Position numbers and translations under genes: made by a program. 55,952 nt of DNA, from positions 1 to 55,952 of the forward strand of contig DDWZ01000004.1 of the NCBI GenBank assembly GCA_002347095.1, written 5' to 3'. The DNA comes from Desulfobulbaceae bacterium UBA2273 (lineage in GTDB: Bacteria; Desulfobacterota; Desulfobulbia; Desulfobulbales; Desulfurivibrionaceae). The notes beneath the pieces were generated by a model. The model searched no databases. It saw only the letters and a list, made by a program, of their open reading frames with translations, and was not told where the DNA came from. Shown in pieces: positions 9,736 through 18,165 of this stretch (position 1 is its first letter; each line of letters starts with the position of its first letter).

Positions 9736-9939
9736 ATGGCAATCATTCGGTTTTCGATTCTCGGCGAAGTGGTGCACTTCGGAGCCAGAAAGCGGCAAAA
9801 GATCACGCACTGCGGATGCAACGAACCATACAAGGACCGTTACTGGTGCCCGCGAAAAAAATGGTTCAACAAGGAGCCCTGCCCTTTTCTCTGCCTGCGG
9901 GAATGTGAAAATTACCAGGCCATGTGCGGCGTGATTTAA
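9736..9939 (+). CDS. 67-residue cysteine-rich microprotein, unknown function
   Basis: A short gene with a very good ribosome site (AGGAGG seven bases before the ATG). The N-terminal third has a hydrophobic beta-like stretch (MAIIRFSILGEVVHF), followed by a basic segment. The C-terminal half has seven Cys (HCGC, YWC, EPC, FLC, REC, AMC), which suggests a zinc knuckle or small Fe-S fold. No signal peptide or membrane helix is seen. It stands alone between the aminotransferase and citrate synthase genes, and I do not recognise the family. The strong ribosome site and biased composition argue that it is real. Confidence 0.7.
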   Translation: MAIIRFSILGEVVHFGARKRQKITHCGCNEPYKDRYWCPRKKWFNKEPCPFLCLRECENYQAMCGVI

Positions 9940-10115
9940 CTCCCCGCGCCGATCAGACGACGAGATGGAACCGGGCAGGCGGCCACAGGAGTCCGGCCAT
10001 GATGGCGGCTGCGGGATGCTTTCCAACTCCGCATCATTGCGCAAAAAAAACTGGTTGCCCACCGCCCGTGGCCAACCCGTTTGTCCTTTGTGATCCTTCC
10101 TGCCGTCTGTTCTTT

Positions 10116-11420
10116 TCAGGTCCGCTCGGCAAGAGCCACAAAGGGACGCCGCTTGGGCCCGACATACACCTGCCTGGGCCGGCTGATCCGCCAATCGGGA
10201 TCATCCCACATCTCCTTCCAATGGGCAATCCAGCCGGGCAGACGGCCAAGGGCGAACATCACCGTGAACATGTTGGTGGGGATGCCGATGGCGCGGTAGA
10301 TGATGCCGCTGTAAAAATCCACGTTGGGGTAGAGGTTGCGTTCCACGAAATACTCGTCCCGGAGAGCGACCTCCTCCAATTCCTTGGCAATGTCCAGCAG
10401 GGGATCGGAGATATTCAAGGCCGTCAGCACATCGTCGCAGGCCTTCTTGATGATCCGCGAACGCGGGTCGTGGGTCTTGTAGACCCGGTGGCCAAAGCCG
10501 ACCAAGCGGAAGGGATCCGCCGGATCCTTGGCCTTGGCGATATACTTTTTATACCCCCCGCCTTCCTCGTGGATCTGGGTGAGCATCTCCATCACCGCTT
10601 GGTTGGCCCCGCCGTGGAGCGGTCCCCACAGGGCGTTGATCCCGGCGGAGATTGAGGCGTAGAGGTTGACCCGGGCGCTGCCCGCCACCCGCACCGTGGC
10701 GGTGGAGCAGTTCTGTTCATGATCGCCGTGGAGGATCAGCAGCTTGTTCAGGGCCCTGACCACCGTATCGTTGATCTCATACGGCTTGACAGGGGAATCG
10801 AACATCATGTTCAGGAAGTTGGCGCAGTAGCTCAGGTCATGCCGCGGATAGACCAGGGGCTGGCCCATGGATTTCTTGTAGGAAAAGGCAGCGATGGTGC
10901 GCACCTTGGAAATAAGACGGGCCGCCATCTTGTCGATATTTTCCAAGGGATTGTCCAGCATTTCCGGATAAAAGCTGCACAGGGAATTGACCATGGAGGA
11001 AAGAATGGCCATGGGCGGGCTGTTGGGCGGATAGCCGTCGAAAAATCGGATCATGTCCTCATGGACCATGGCATACTTGCCGAGCATCTGGCTGAACCTG
11101 CTCAGTTCCGCCTGGGTGGGCAGATTGCCGTGATCCAGGAGATAGGCGACCTCGACAAAGGTGCAATGCTCGGCGAGATCCTCGATGGCATAGCCGCGAT
11201 AACTGAGAATTCCCTGCTCCCCGTCGAGAAAGGTGATGCTGCTGCAACAGGAGCCGGTATTCATAAAGCCGCTGTCCAGGGTGATATAGCCGGACTGGGC
11301 GCGCAAGGTCCGGATGTCGATGGCCTTCTCCCCCTCGCTGCCGACGATAACCGGCAACTGGTAGACCTTGCCGTTAAGCTTCAACTCTGCTGTTTCTTGA
11401 CCTACAACCACATTTTCCAT
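10116..11420 (-). CDS. gltA: citrate synthase (type I)
   Basis: Condenses acetyl-CoA and oxaloacetate to citrate in the cytoplasm, feeding the TCA cycle or glutamate synthesis. The 434-residue length and N-terminal beta-rich extension (LNGKVYQLPVIVGSEG) match hexameric type I enzymes. Catalytic motifs include the His in LHGDHEQNCST, the His in GFGHRVYKTHDPRS, and the Asp region after YPNVDFYSG. The normal LHADHEQNAS motif has Gly and Cys replacements, which look conservative. The start has GAAGGG about five bases upstream. The gene is monocistronic and divergent from thiE. Confidence 0.95.
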   Translation of the reverse strand: MENVVVGQETAELKLNGKVYQLPVIVGSEGEKAIDIRTLRAQSGYITLDSGFMNTGSCCSSITFLDGEQGILSYRGYAIEDLAEHCTFVEVAYLLDHGNLPTQAELSRFSQMLGKYAMVHEDMIRFFDGYPPNSPPMAILSSMVNSLCSFYPEMLDNPLENIDKMAARLISKVRTIAAFSYKKSMGQPLVYPRHDLSYCANFLNMMFDSPVKPYEINDTVVRALNKLLILHGDHEQNCSTATVRVAGSARVNLYASISAGINALWGPLHGGANQAVMEMLTQIHEEGGGYKKYIAKAKDPADPFRLVGFGHRVYKTHDPRSRIIKKACDDVLTALNISDPLLDIAKELEEVALRDEYFVERNLYPNVDFYSGIIYRAIGIPTNMFTVMFALGRLPGWIAHWKEMWDDPDWRISRPRQVYVGPKRRPFVALAERT

Positions 11421-11582
11421 AAGTGCCCTTCGCTGCGCTGCCGCTTGTGCACAGGCAGCTCGCTTCTCTTTTCTAAAAACCGTAATGAAAGATTATCTCC
11501 AATCGATTAGTATACTTGGATGCCTTTTTTTTTCAACAAGTAAGAACCCGAGGCTTCGTCGCCCGCTAGGAGAGCCGTGGCA

Positions 11583-12272
11583 ATGCACAAAAAAACCGAT
11601 TTGTACCAGCAGCGGCTCAGGAAATTCATCGAAGAAGTCACCCTGTATCCGGTCTCCTGCGAACGACTGGCCAAGGGACGCGATGATCTTGCCTGGCTTG
11701 ATGCGGTGTTGGCCGGAGGGGCCAAGATCGTCCAGTTGCGGGACAAGGAATCCGACGGACTGCGCCTCTTTGAAAAGGCCCGGATCTTCCGGCAACAAAC
11801 CCTGGAAGCCGGCGCCCTGTTCATCGTCAATGACCGGGTGGATATTGCCCTTCTCAGCGGCGCCGACGGGGTCCATCTCGGCAACAGCGACATCCCGGCC
11901 CCGGAGGTCCGCGCCCTGGCCCCGGAGCTTATCATCGGCGTCTCCTGCAACACCGAAGAGCAGGCCGCCACCGCCGAGAACCGCGGGGCCTCCTACTTCA
12001 ACATCGGCCCAATTTACGCCACCCAGACCAAGGACGGACTCTCCGCCTTTCTCGGGCCTGCGGCGATACCGAAATTCAGCGCCCGGTGCGGTCTGCCTTT
12101 CACGGTCATGGGCGGCATCAAAAAAGAGCATATTCCGGAGCTGGTCGCCATGGGCGCCAGACGGTTGGCCGTGGTCACGGCTTTAACCTGCGCCGACGAT
12201 ATCAGTGCGGAAACCAGCGGTTGGCTGGCCGCGATCACGCTTGCCCAAGGCAAGGAAACGACAAAGGAATAA
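11583..12272 (+). CDS. thiE: thiamine phosphate synthase
   Basis: Joins the pyrimidine pyrophosphate and thiazole phosphate halves of vitamin B1. The TIM-barrel landmarks are VQLRDKES, FIVNDRVDIALLSGADGVHLG (split over strands 3-4), SYFNIGPIYATQTKDG and the late phosphate loop TVMGGIK. Length is 229 residues. The ATG at 11583 sits eight bases after AGGAGAG; a GTG at 11577 would be too close to it. No TPP riboswitch pattern is visible upstream. It forms an apparent two-gene operon with the zinc-ribbon gene that begins two bases after its stop. Confidence 0.94.
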   Translation: MHKKTDLYQQRLRKFIEEVTLYPVSCERLAKGRDDLAWLDAVLAGGAKIVQLRDKESDGLRLFEKARIFRQQTLEAGALFIVNDRVDIALLSGADGVHLGNSDIPAPEVRALAPELIIGVSCNTEEQAATAENRGASYFNIGPIYATQTKDGLSAFLGPAAIPKFSARCGLPFTVMGGIKKEHIPELVAMGARRLAVVTALTCADDISAETSGWLAAITLAQGKETTKE

Positions 12273-12274
12273 CC

Positions 12275-12955
12275 GTGCCCACCCTTACCCAACGACTCGC
12301 CGACATCAAGCTGCTCATGCAATACGGAGTCCCCCCGGACGACCTGGCCAAGGCCGTTGCCCTGGCTGAAAAACACGCCACGGACCGCGTGGGCCTGAAC
12401 ATCTTTCACGCTTTTTACAGCTATCTGCCCGAGGGGCTGGAAGACGCCATTACCGTTCTCCGGTTGCTGGACCGCAGACAGGGCGCCTTCCTGATCTGCG
12501 CCACCGCAACCCAAGCCGACTACCTCTACCTGGCCACCGCCGAGCAGGCAGAATTTTTGGGATCTCTTGCGGAGGGCATCTGGGAGGAGGAGGTCCTGGC
12601 TTTTTTCAACCTTGAAAACCGCGAAGCCTTTCTCAAAAAATATGCGGACCTCGCTTCCTTTCCGGTTTATGTCCCGGCCCATCTCCACCGCGATCTCTGC
12701 CCGTTTTGCCATGTGGCGGACGGAGAGATCCACACCCTGGGATGCCCGGTGGAGATCTGCCCCTGGTGCGGCGGGCAGTTGACCTCCTGCCCCTGCCGCT
12801 TCACCCTGCTGGACAAATCAGACCTGAAAAGCGAAGGCCAGCTTGAAGAACTGCTGACCCTGCTCAACACAAAGGGGAGGCTCCCCTTTTCCGCCGAGGA
12901 ACACCGGCCCGCCTACCCCGTCACTCCGCTCGACCTGGAGCCGCCGACTACTTGA
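12275..12955 (+). CDS. zinc-ribbon protein of unknown function
   Basis: A 226-residue soluble protein beginning with GTG at 12275, supported by AAGGA six bases upstream and by its two-base spacing from thiE. The N-terminal 120 residues are mostly helical with no motif I know. A cluster of Cys pairs follows (LCPFCHVADGE, LGCPVEICPWCGG, SCPC), consistent with a zinc ribbon or a double zinc-binding module. The C-terminal tail is short and proline-rich. It overlaps the end of hflC by eight bases in convergent orientation. Linkage to thiE hints at a role in sulfur or cofactor supply, but nothing in the sequence proves it. Confidence 0.75.
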   Translation: MPTLTQRLADIKLLMQYGVPPDDLAKAVALAEKHATDRVGLNIFHAFYSYLPEGLEDAITVLRLLDRRQGAFLICATATQADYLYLATAEQAEFLGSLAEGIWEEEVLAFFNLENREAFLKKYADLASFPVYVPAHLHRDLCPFCHVADGEIHTLGCPVEICPWCGGQLTSCPCRFTLLDKSDLKSEGQLEELLTLLNTKGRLPFSAEEHRPAYPVTPLDLEPPTT

Positions 12956-13874
12956 CGGTTTTCAGATACCGGTAAAACGGCGAGTCCGGAGAAATCACCA
13001 ACCGGGTGTTTTCCCCCATGGTATGCCGGTAGGCGTCCAGGGTCTTGGAAAAGGCATAGAACTCGGGATCCTGGTTATAGGCATCCGCATAAATCCTGGC
13101 GGCTTCGCCATCGGCCTTGCCCTTGATCTCCTGGGTCTCGCGGACGGCCCGGGAGCTGACCTCCCTCAATTCGCGCTCGAGCTTGCCGAGAATCTCGGAT
13201 TTCTGCCCTTCGCCGGTGGAGCGCTTTTCCGCCGCGATGCGCTTGCGTTCGGAGATCATCCGCTCATACACCCGCTGCTGGACCGTGTCGATATAGTTGA
13301 CCCGCTTGAACATCACATCCACCAGTTCGATGCCATACTGGGGCGTGACCTTGGAGGCGGCGGCATGGATCAGGGCGGAAATCTTGTCCCGCCCGTAGCG
13401 GATCTGTTCATCCGGGCCCACGGGGCCAAAGCCCATTTCCTCCGGCTTCCAATCCGAACTGCGGATGATCTCCACCAGATCGTTTTTGTTGACCAGATCG
13501 CGGACCGTGCCGTCGATGATATCATCAAGGATGGTCATAGCCCGGTTCTCGTTGTTGACCGCCTGCAGGAAAACCAGGGCATTGGAGATCCGCCAGCGCG
13601 CCGTGATATCCAGATAGACAAAGGTTTTGTCGTTGGTGGGAATCTGGTTCGGATCCCCGTCCCAGATAAGAATCATCTTGTCGAAAAAAGTCACCTCCTG
13701 GATAAAAGGAGTCTTGAATTTCAAACCGGCCTGGGTAATGGGCTTGCCCACCGGACGGCCAAACTGGGTGATCACCGCCTGTTTGCCCTCGGGCAGAACG
13801 AAAAACGCATTGGCCAGCACCACTGCCGCCACCACCACCGCCGCTATAACAACACCACGCAATATAGTATTCAC
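12948..13874 (-). CDS. hflC: protease modulator HflC
   Basis: SPFH/band-7 membrane protein that forms the HflKC cage around FtsH and limits its proteolysis of membrane substrates. The 308-residue protein has one N-terminal membrane helix (about 5-25), then the band-7 domain with ITQFGRPVGKPITQAGL, then a long charged helix (RKRIAAEKRSTGEGQK) and the AxxIYADAYNQDPEFY segment typical of HflC. The start is GTG at 13874, preceded by AGGGGAAG. It lies 61 bases downstream of hflK in the same operon. Confidence 0.94.
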   Translation of the reverse strand: MNTILRGVVIAAVVVAAVVLANAFFVLPEGKQAVITQFGRPVGKPITQAGLKFKTPFIQEVTFFDKMILIWDGDPNQIPTNDKTFVYLDITARWRISNALVFLQAVNNENRAMTILDDIIDGTVRDLVNKNDLVEIIRSSDWKPEEMGFGPVGPDEQIRYGRDKISALIHAAASKVTPQYGIELVDVMFKRVNYIDTVQQRVYERMISERKRIAAEKRSTGEGQKSEILGKLERELREVSSRAVRETQEIKGKADGEAARIYADAYNQDPEFYAFSKTLDAYRHTMGENTRLVISPDSPFYRYLKTVK

Positions 13875-13935
13875 TGGCTTCCCCTGTCTGTATTCTTAAC
13901 CCGCGCCGCAGCCTGTACGAAGATGCCCGGCATTG

Positions 13936-15051
13936 TCATTGCGCCTTGGGCGTGGCCTTGGCTCCGCCCCTCACGTCGAGAAACGGCAAAACTCCCCCCT
14001 TGTCGCCTTCAACCACATAAATCTCGTTGACCTTGGGCAGAACCTCCTGCATGGTTTCCAGATACATCCGTCTCCGGGTGACGTCCTGCCCACCCTTGTA
14101 TTCCTTGAGTATAGCCAAGAAACGGGAGGTCTCGCCCTTGGCCAGATTCACCCGTTCCACCGCATAGCCTTGCGCCTCTTCCAGCATCTTTTTCGCATCG
14201 CCCCGGGCCTTGGGCACCTCCCGGTTATAGGCCTCCTCCGCCTCGTTCACCAGCCGCTTCATATCCTGATCCGCCTCGTTGACCTCGTTGAAGGCAGGCT
14301 TGACATGCTCCGGGGGATTGACATCCTGCAACTGGACGGTGACGATCCTTACCCCGGTCTGGTAGCGGTCCAGGGACTCCTGCACCTCGCGCTGGGTGGC
14401 GGCGGCGAGAATTTCCCGATTGCTGAGCACATAATCAAAGGTCATGTTGCCGACGATGCGGCGCAGGACCACTTCGGAGATATCGCGAACCGCCTGTTTG
14501 ACATCCTTGACCTTAAAGGCGAAGAAAATAGGGTCCTGCACCTTGTACTGGATGACCCACTCCAGATCGATGACATTACGATCGCTGGTGAGCATGAGCG
14601 ATTCGCCCTCGTAGCCGGTCTTCTCAAACTCGCTGCGCTGGCCGGCCACCTTGGTCCTGAAGCCGAACTCCTCCTTGCGGACGTTTTCCACATCCACCTT
14701 GATGACCTCGTCCATGAAGGGCAGCTTGAAATTCAAGCCCGAGGAGGTGGTTTTGACGTATTTGCCGAAACGCAGCACCACGCCCTTTTCGCCCGGAGCG
14801 ATGGTGTAAAAGGCGGAATAGGCGATATTGACCAGAAGAAAAACGCCGATGAGCAGGCCGACCCGGCCGAAACGGGCAAAGAGCCCACCCCTGGGGATAT
14901 TCGGCCCCGGTCCACCGGATGCGCCGGTTGCTGGCTTCTCGCCGCCGTCGAAAAATTCCTTGATCTTGGTGAGCAAGAGGGCAATAACCTCTTCCGGTGT
15001 TTGCGGGCCTTTTTTCTTGCCCCAAGGTGGCTGCTGATCATCCCAAGCCAT
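13936..15051 (-). CDS. hflK: FtsH protease activity modulator HflK
   Basis: Partner of HflC in the membrane cage controlling FtsH. The 371-residue protein has the HflK hallmark of a soluble N-terminal tail rich in Gly, Pro and Lys (starting MAWDDQQPPWGKKKG), then a membrane helix (about 65-85), the band-7 domain and a helical C-terminus with YRTGVRI-like and QDVNPPE motifs. The start at 15051 has AAGGAG eight bases upstream and restores the expected length. A longer in-frame reading that runs into the rhomboid gene is rejected. Confidence 0.95.
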   Translation of the reverse strand: MAWDDQQPPWGKKKGPQTPEEVIALLLTKIKEFFDGGEKPATGASGGPGPNIPRGGLFARFGRVGLLIGVFLLVNIAYSAFYTIAPGEKGVVLRFGKYVKTTSSGLNFKLPFMDEVIKVDVENVRKEEFGFRTKVAGQRSEFEKTGYEGESLMLTSDRNVIDLEWVIQYKVQDPIFFAFKVKDVKQAVRDISEVVLRRIVGNMTFDYVLSNREILAAATQREVQESLDRYQTGVRIVTVQLQDVNPPEHVKPAFNEVNEADQDMKRLVNEAEEAYNREVPKARGDAKKMLEEAQGYAVERVNLAKGETSRFLAILKEYKGGQDVTRRRMYLETMQEVLPKVNEIYVVEGDKGGVLPFLDVRGGAKATPKAQ

Positions 15052-15131
15052 CGATTCGACTCCTTTTTTTTGGAAAAATTTCCACCGGTTTTTATACGGC
15101 CGGAGCGAGATTGCCCCATGTCCGTAGCACA

Positions 15132-16085
15132 TCATTTGACAAACCACCACCCTTCCCAAGGATACAGGGCGTACAGCCAGCAACAGAGCACCGCCGCCAG
15201 AGTGCCGGTAAAAAGCAGCCATTGGCCAAGGGGAGCAAGAACCCGTTTTCCGGCAAACCCGAGCGCGCCAAGGAGCACTCCAACCAGCAGGCCGACCACA
15301 ACCCCCCAAAAATGCGCGCCCAGATCGGTTCTCTCTCCGGAGGCCCCCATGAGCGCCAGCAAGCTTGCCGCGCTGCCCAAGGCAAGAACCATCTCCTGCC
15401 AGCCGCCGATCCTGCGCAAACGCATGCCGCTCAACATACCGACCATGCCGAAAACCGCAGTGGAAAAACCAACGGAACGATAGGATTCGCCGTGCAGGAG
15501 TACATTGATGGTATTGGCAAGAACTCCGGCGAGCAGCACCGAGAACCAGGCAATACCGCTGCCAAGATGCCGGCACAGGGAGTGGACCAGCAACCCGCCG
15601 AAGAAAATATTGCCCAGAAGATGCACGCTGTCGGCATGCAGGGTCAGGGCGGTGATCAGACGCCACCACTGGCCGTCGTCCATCACCCGAGCCCTATCGA
15701 GGGCGCCAAGGTCAAACCAGTGGCCGCGCCCCTCCCCGCCGCCGGTGATAGCATGAAAAACAACCAGCGCCCCCATAACCGGCAGCACGGGCGGCGAGTT
15801 CTCGACAATGGGCTCCTGCCCGGACCGTGCTGTCCGTTCCGGCGGCCAATTCCGGTTTTCTTCCGAGAAAAGAAGCAATTCCTCCCTGGCCTCGGAGATA
15901 TTTTCCTCCGCAACCAGGAGCTGCCAGCCCGTTTCGCCATGGCGGAGGCCATGCTCGATATCCGCGGCATGCAGCACCAGGGACCAGAGATTGGCCAACT
16001 CCTCCTCCGGAGTCACCCCCACCGGCACCCATTGGGAGCCGGGATCATGCTTCCGAACGACCCTCTCCCCGGAGTGCCAGCGCAT
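15132..16085 (-). CDS. rhomboid-family intramembrane serine protease
   Basis: Predicted to cleave membrane helices within the bilayer. An N-terminal soluble part of about 100 residues precedes six or more hydrophobic segments. The rhomboid landmarks are HADSVHLLGN (HxxxN type) in an early helix, the nucleophile region VGFSTAVFG with Ser208 in place of the usual GxSG context, and the catalytic His258 in GAHFWGVVVG. The Thr after Ser is atypical, but the catalytic pair is present. It begins three bases after motB (GGGGAA ribosome site) and precedes hflK, so it shares an operon with stator and FtsH-control genes. Confidence 0.88.
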   Translation of the reverse strand: MRWHSGERVVRKHDPGSQWVPVGVTPEEELANLWSLVLHAADIEHGLRHGETGWQLLVAEENISEAREELLLFSEENRNWPPERTARSGQEPIVENSPPVLPVMGALVVFHAITGGGEGRGHWFDLGALDRARVMDDGQWWRLITALTLHADSVHLLGNIFFGGLLVHSLCRHLGSGIAWFSVLLAGVLANTINVLLHGESYRSVGFSTAVFGMVGMLSGMRLRRIGGWQEMVLALGSAASLLALMGASGERTDLGAHFWGVVVGLLVGVLLGALGFAGKRVLAPLGQWLLFTGTLAAVLCCWLYALYPWEGWWFVK

Positions 16086-16088
16086 CCG

Positions 16089-16883
16089 TTATTCCCCGTC
16101 GAATTTCAGCGCCTCGCCTTGGGCTCCCTTGCTGGAGAGCATGACAATATCAACCCGCCGGTTGAGCTTCCGCCCTTCTTCGCTGGCGTTATCGGCAATC
16201 GGCCGGTATTCGGCATACCCGGTCACCGAAAGCTTGGCGCCCTTGAAACCGTGTTTCTCGATGAGATAATGGACAATGCTGTTGGCGCGGGCCGTGGAGA
16301 GTTCCCAGTTCGAGGGAAAGGCCGGGGAGTTGATCGCCACATTGTCCGTATGCCCTTCGATGCGGAGGGTATTGTCATAGCGGGAGATGGAGATGGCGAT
16401 TTTGTCCAGCAGGGGCAGAGCATTCTGCTGCACCTTGGCGGTGCCGGAAGGGAAAAACCCGGCCTCTTTCAGGCTGATCACCAACCCCCGTTCGTTGACG
16501 GTCAACTGCACCTCGTTTTTGGCGCCATACTCCTGGAGATTGTTCTGGATATCATTTTTGATCTGGCTGAACTCCTGGGCCTCGGCGGCGGCAGTGGCCT
16601 CATCCTGGGACTGGACCGGCACCGGCGGCTCCACCGCTTCGGGGATCAGGCCAAAATCCTTGTTGCCGATAACCTTGAGGGCCGGAGTTAACGTTTGCGG
16701 CCCGGAAAAGGAGGATTGGATGGAGGCCTGCACCTCCTCCATCTTTTTCTGGTCCACGATGGACATGGCATAGAGCATGACAAAGACGGCGAAAAGCAGG
16801 GTGATAAAATCCGCGTAGGAAACAAGCCACCGCTCCAGATTCGGTTCCTTTTCATGGGCTTTTTTCTTCTTCAGTCTGCTCAT
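16089..16883 (-). CDS. motB: flagellar motor stator protein MotB
   Basis: Anchors the stator to peptidoglycan and carries the ion-binding acid. The 264-residue protein has a basic N-terminus (MSRLKKKKAHEKEP), one membrane helix with the essential Asp in SYADFITLLFAVF, a linker plug region, and a C-terminal OmpA-like domain with EGHTDNVAI and NWELSTARAN. Whether it uses H+ or Na+ cannot be told from the sequence. It is 53 bases downstream of motA and is followed at three bases by the rhomboid gene. Confidence 0.94.
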   Translation of the reverse strand: MSRLKKKKAHEKEPNLERWLVSYADFITLLFAVFVMLYAMSIVDQKKMEEVQASIQSSFSGPQTLTPALKVIGNKDFGLIPEAVEPPVPVQSQDEATAAAEAQEFSQIKNDIQNNLQEYGAKNEVQLTVNERGLVISLKEAGFFPSGTAKVQQNALPLLDKIAISISRYDNTLRIEGHTDNVAINSPAFPSNWELSTARANSIVHYLIEKHGFKGAKLSVTGYAEYRPIADNASEEGRKLNRRVDIVMLSSKGAQGEALKFDGE

Positions 16884-16936
16884 GACAATCGTTCCCCAAG
16901 ACCACTACAATTCGGTAGCCATTCAATGGCTACTGT

Positions 16937-17719
16937 TTATGACCCGCCGGCGCCCCTGCTGTAGATCAGCACCCCGCTGGTCAGGGTGAAGCCGCGCAAC
17001 CGCTTTTCGATCATCCGGGGATTTTCGCCTTTCTGGATGGCAAGCAACCCTTCGATCACGATTTCCCGTTGCAGGATCTGCTCCTTCAATCGTTTCTTGA
17101 GTTTGGTGCTGATGGGAATGCAGACGATGTTGGCGGTCATCAGGCCGTAGATCGTGGCCACGAAGGCCACGGCAATCCCCGCTCCGAGCTTGGAGGTGTC
17201 GGAGAGATTGTTCATGACATGGATCAAGCCCAGAACCGCGCCGATGATGCCGATGGTCGGGGCAAAACCGCCGGCGGCCTCAAACACCTCGGCGCTGACC
17301 TTGTGGCGCTCTTCGAAATTGGTGAGTTCGATCTGCAGAACCGCCATGACCTCCTCGGGATCCATCCCGTCCACCACCATTTCCAGTCCCTGGCCCAGAA
17401 AACGGTCCTTGACCCGCTGCGCGTCCTGCTCCAGGGTTATGAGGCCGTTCTTTCTGGCGGTGCTGGCAAAACCGACCAGCTTGCCGATCAGATCCTCCGG
17501 GTCTTCTTCCTGGGGGAAAAAAGCCGTGGCTGCGCTGCTGAAGGCCCGCAGCAGATCCGGGAGGGGAAAGGAGACAAAGGTTGCGCCAAAGGTTCCTCCC
17601 AAAACAATAAGGGCGGCAGTGGGCTGAAGAAGGGCATCGATGTGGCCGCCTTCAAGAAGCTGGCCGCCGATCACGGCCCCGAAGCCCATAACCAGGCCGA
17701 TAAGGGTAGCTATATCCAT
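16937..17719 (-). CDS. motA: flagellar motor stator protein MotA
   Basis: Channel subunit of the flagellar stator. The 260-residue protein has four membrane segments: two near the N-terminus (MDIATLIGLVMGFGAVIGG and TAALIVLGGTFGATFV), and two around 150-200 (GFAPTIGIIGAVLGLIHVM and AVAFVATIYGLMTANIV). A cytoplasmic domain between them contacts the rotor. It is first in the motA-motB-rhomboid-hflK-hflC run. GGAG lies about 12 bases before the ATG, a little far. Confidence 0.94.
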   Translation of the reverse strand: MDIATLIGLVMGFGAVIGGQLLEGGHIDALLQPTAALIVLGGTFGATFVSFPLPDLLRAFSSAATAFFPQEEDPEDLIGKLVGFASTARKNGLITLEQDAQRVKDRFLGQGLEMVVDGMDPEEVMAVLQIELTNFEERHKVSAEVFEAAGGFAPTIGIIGAVLGLIHVMNNLSDTSKLGAGIAVAFVATIYGLMTANIVCIPISTKLKKRLKEQILQREIVIEGLLAIQKGENPRMIEKRLRGFTLTSGVLIYSRGAGGS

Positions 17720-17871
17720 ATACTGTGCGGCTCCGTTGAGATATCCTTGGGGAAATGCCGGTATTATAGCATGGATCCCCCATGCCAGGTCAACAAAAAG
17801 AGAGGCGGAAACGCGGAGAACCCGAAAGGGCAGGCGCTCGCCGGCCGGGAGAAGAGATCATCGCGCAGGGC

Positions 17872-17900
17872 AAAAAAAAAGGCCATGCCGAAGCATGACC
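17872..17900 (-). terminator. terminator of the tRNA-Leu gene
   Basis: Read on the minus strand, GGTCATGC and GCATGGCC pair (one G-T wobble) around a stable TTCG tetraloop, followed by nine T. It lies about 29 bases after the tRNA 3' end. Confidence 0.92.
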
Positions 17901-17928
17901 AGATTTTTCACCGCACAAATTTTCAAGA

Positions 17929-18015
17929 TGGTGCCGAAGAGAAGACTCGAACTTCCACGAGGAAACCCCCACTAGACCCTGAACCTAGCGCGTCTACCAA
18001 TTCCGCCACTTCGGC
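17929..18015 (-). tRNA. tRNA-Leu (anticodon CAG)
   Basis: An 87-base gene with encoded CCA (17929-17931). The acceptor stem GCCGAAG pairs with CTTCGGC, the discriminator is A, the D arm has GGAATTGGTAGAC, and the anticodon loop carries CAG. A long variable arm (class II) and a GTTCGAGTC T-loop follow. It reads CUG leucine codons, which are very frequent in these GC-rich genes. Confidence 0.96.
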
Positions 18016-18030
18016 ACATCGTGAGAGGCG

Positions 18031-18060
18031 ATAATAGTTTTTCCGGGTGGTGTTTGTCAA
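18031..18060 (-). promoter_or_regulatory. sigma-70 promoter of tRNA-Leu
   Basis: On the minus strand, TTGACA (18055-18060) and TATTAT (18031-18036) are spaced by 18 bases, placing the transcript start a few bases before the tRNA 5' end at 18015. Confidence 0.75.
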
Positions 18061-18105
18061 GAAAATTTACAAGAGCCTTCATAAAAAATCTCTCTGTCCG
18101 GCGGC

Positions 18106-18134
18106 TTGACCTTTTCCCGGTTGTCGCCTATTGT
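18106..18134 (+). promoter_or_regulatory. sigma-70 promoter of ribF
   Basis: TTGACC (18106-18111) and TATTGT (18129-18134) are separated by 17 bases. The predicted start near 18141 leaves a 25-base leader before the ribF ATG at 18166 and argues against an upstream in-frame TTG as translation start. Confidence 0.6.
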
Positions 18135-18165
18135 ATGCGCACACTCAATCAGGACGCCCATCACC

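Noticed and set aside
11421..11582. TPP riboswitch before thiE
   Set aside because: No CTGAGA-type core or paired stems were recognised in the 162-base leader.
13936..15669. HflK with a 206-residue N-terminal extension
   Set aside because: The extension overlaps the rhomboid gene in another frame; the start at 15051 has AAGGAG and the standard HflK N-terminus.
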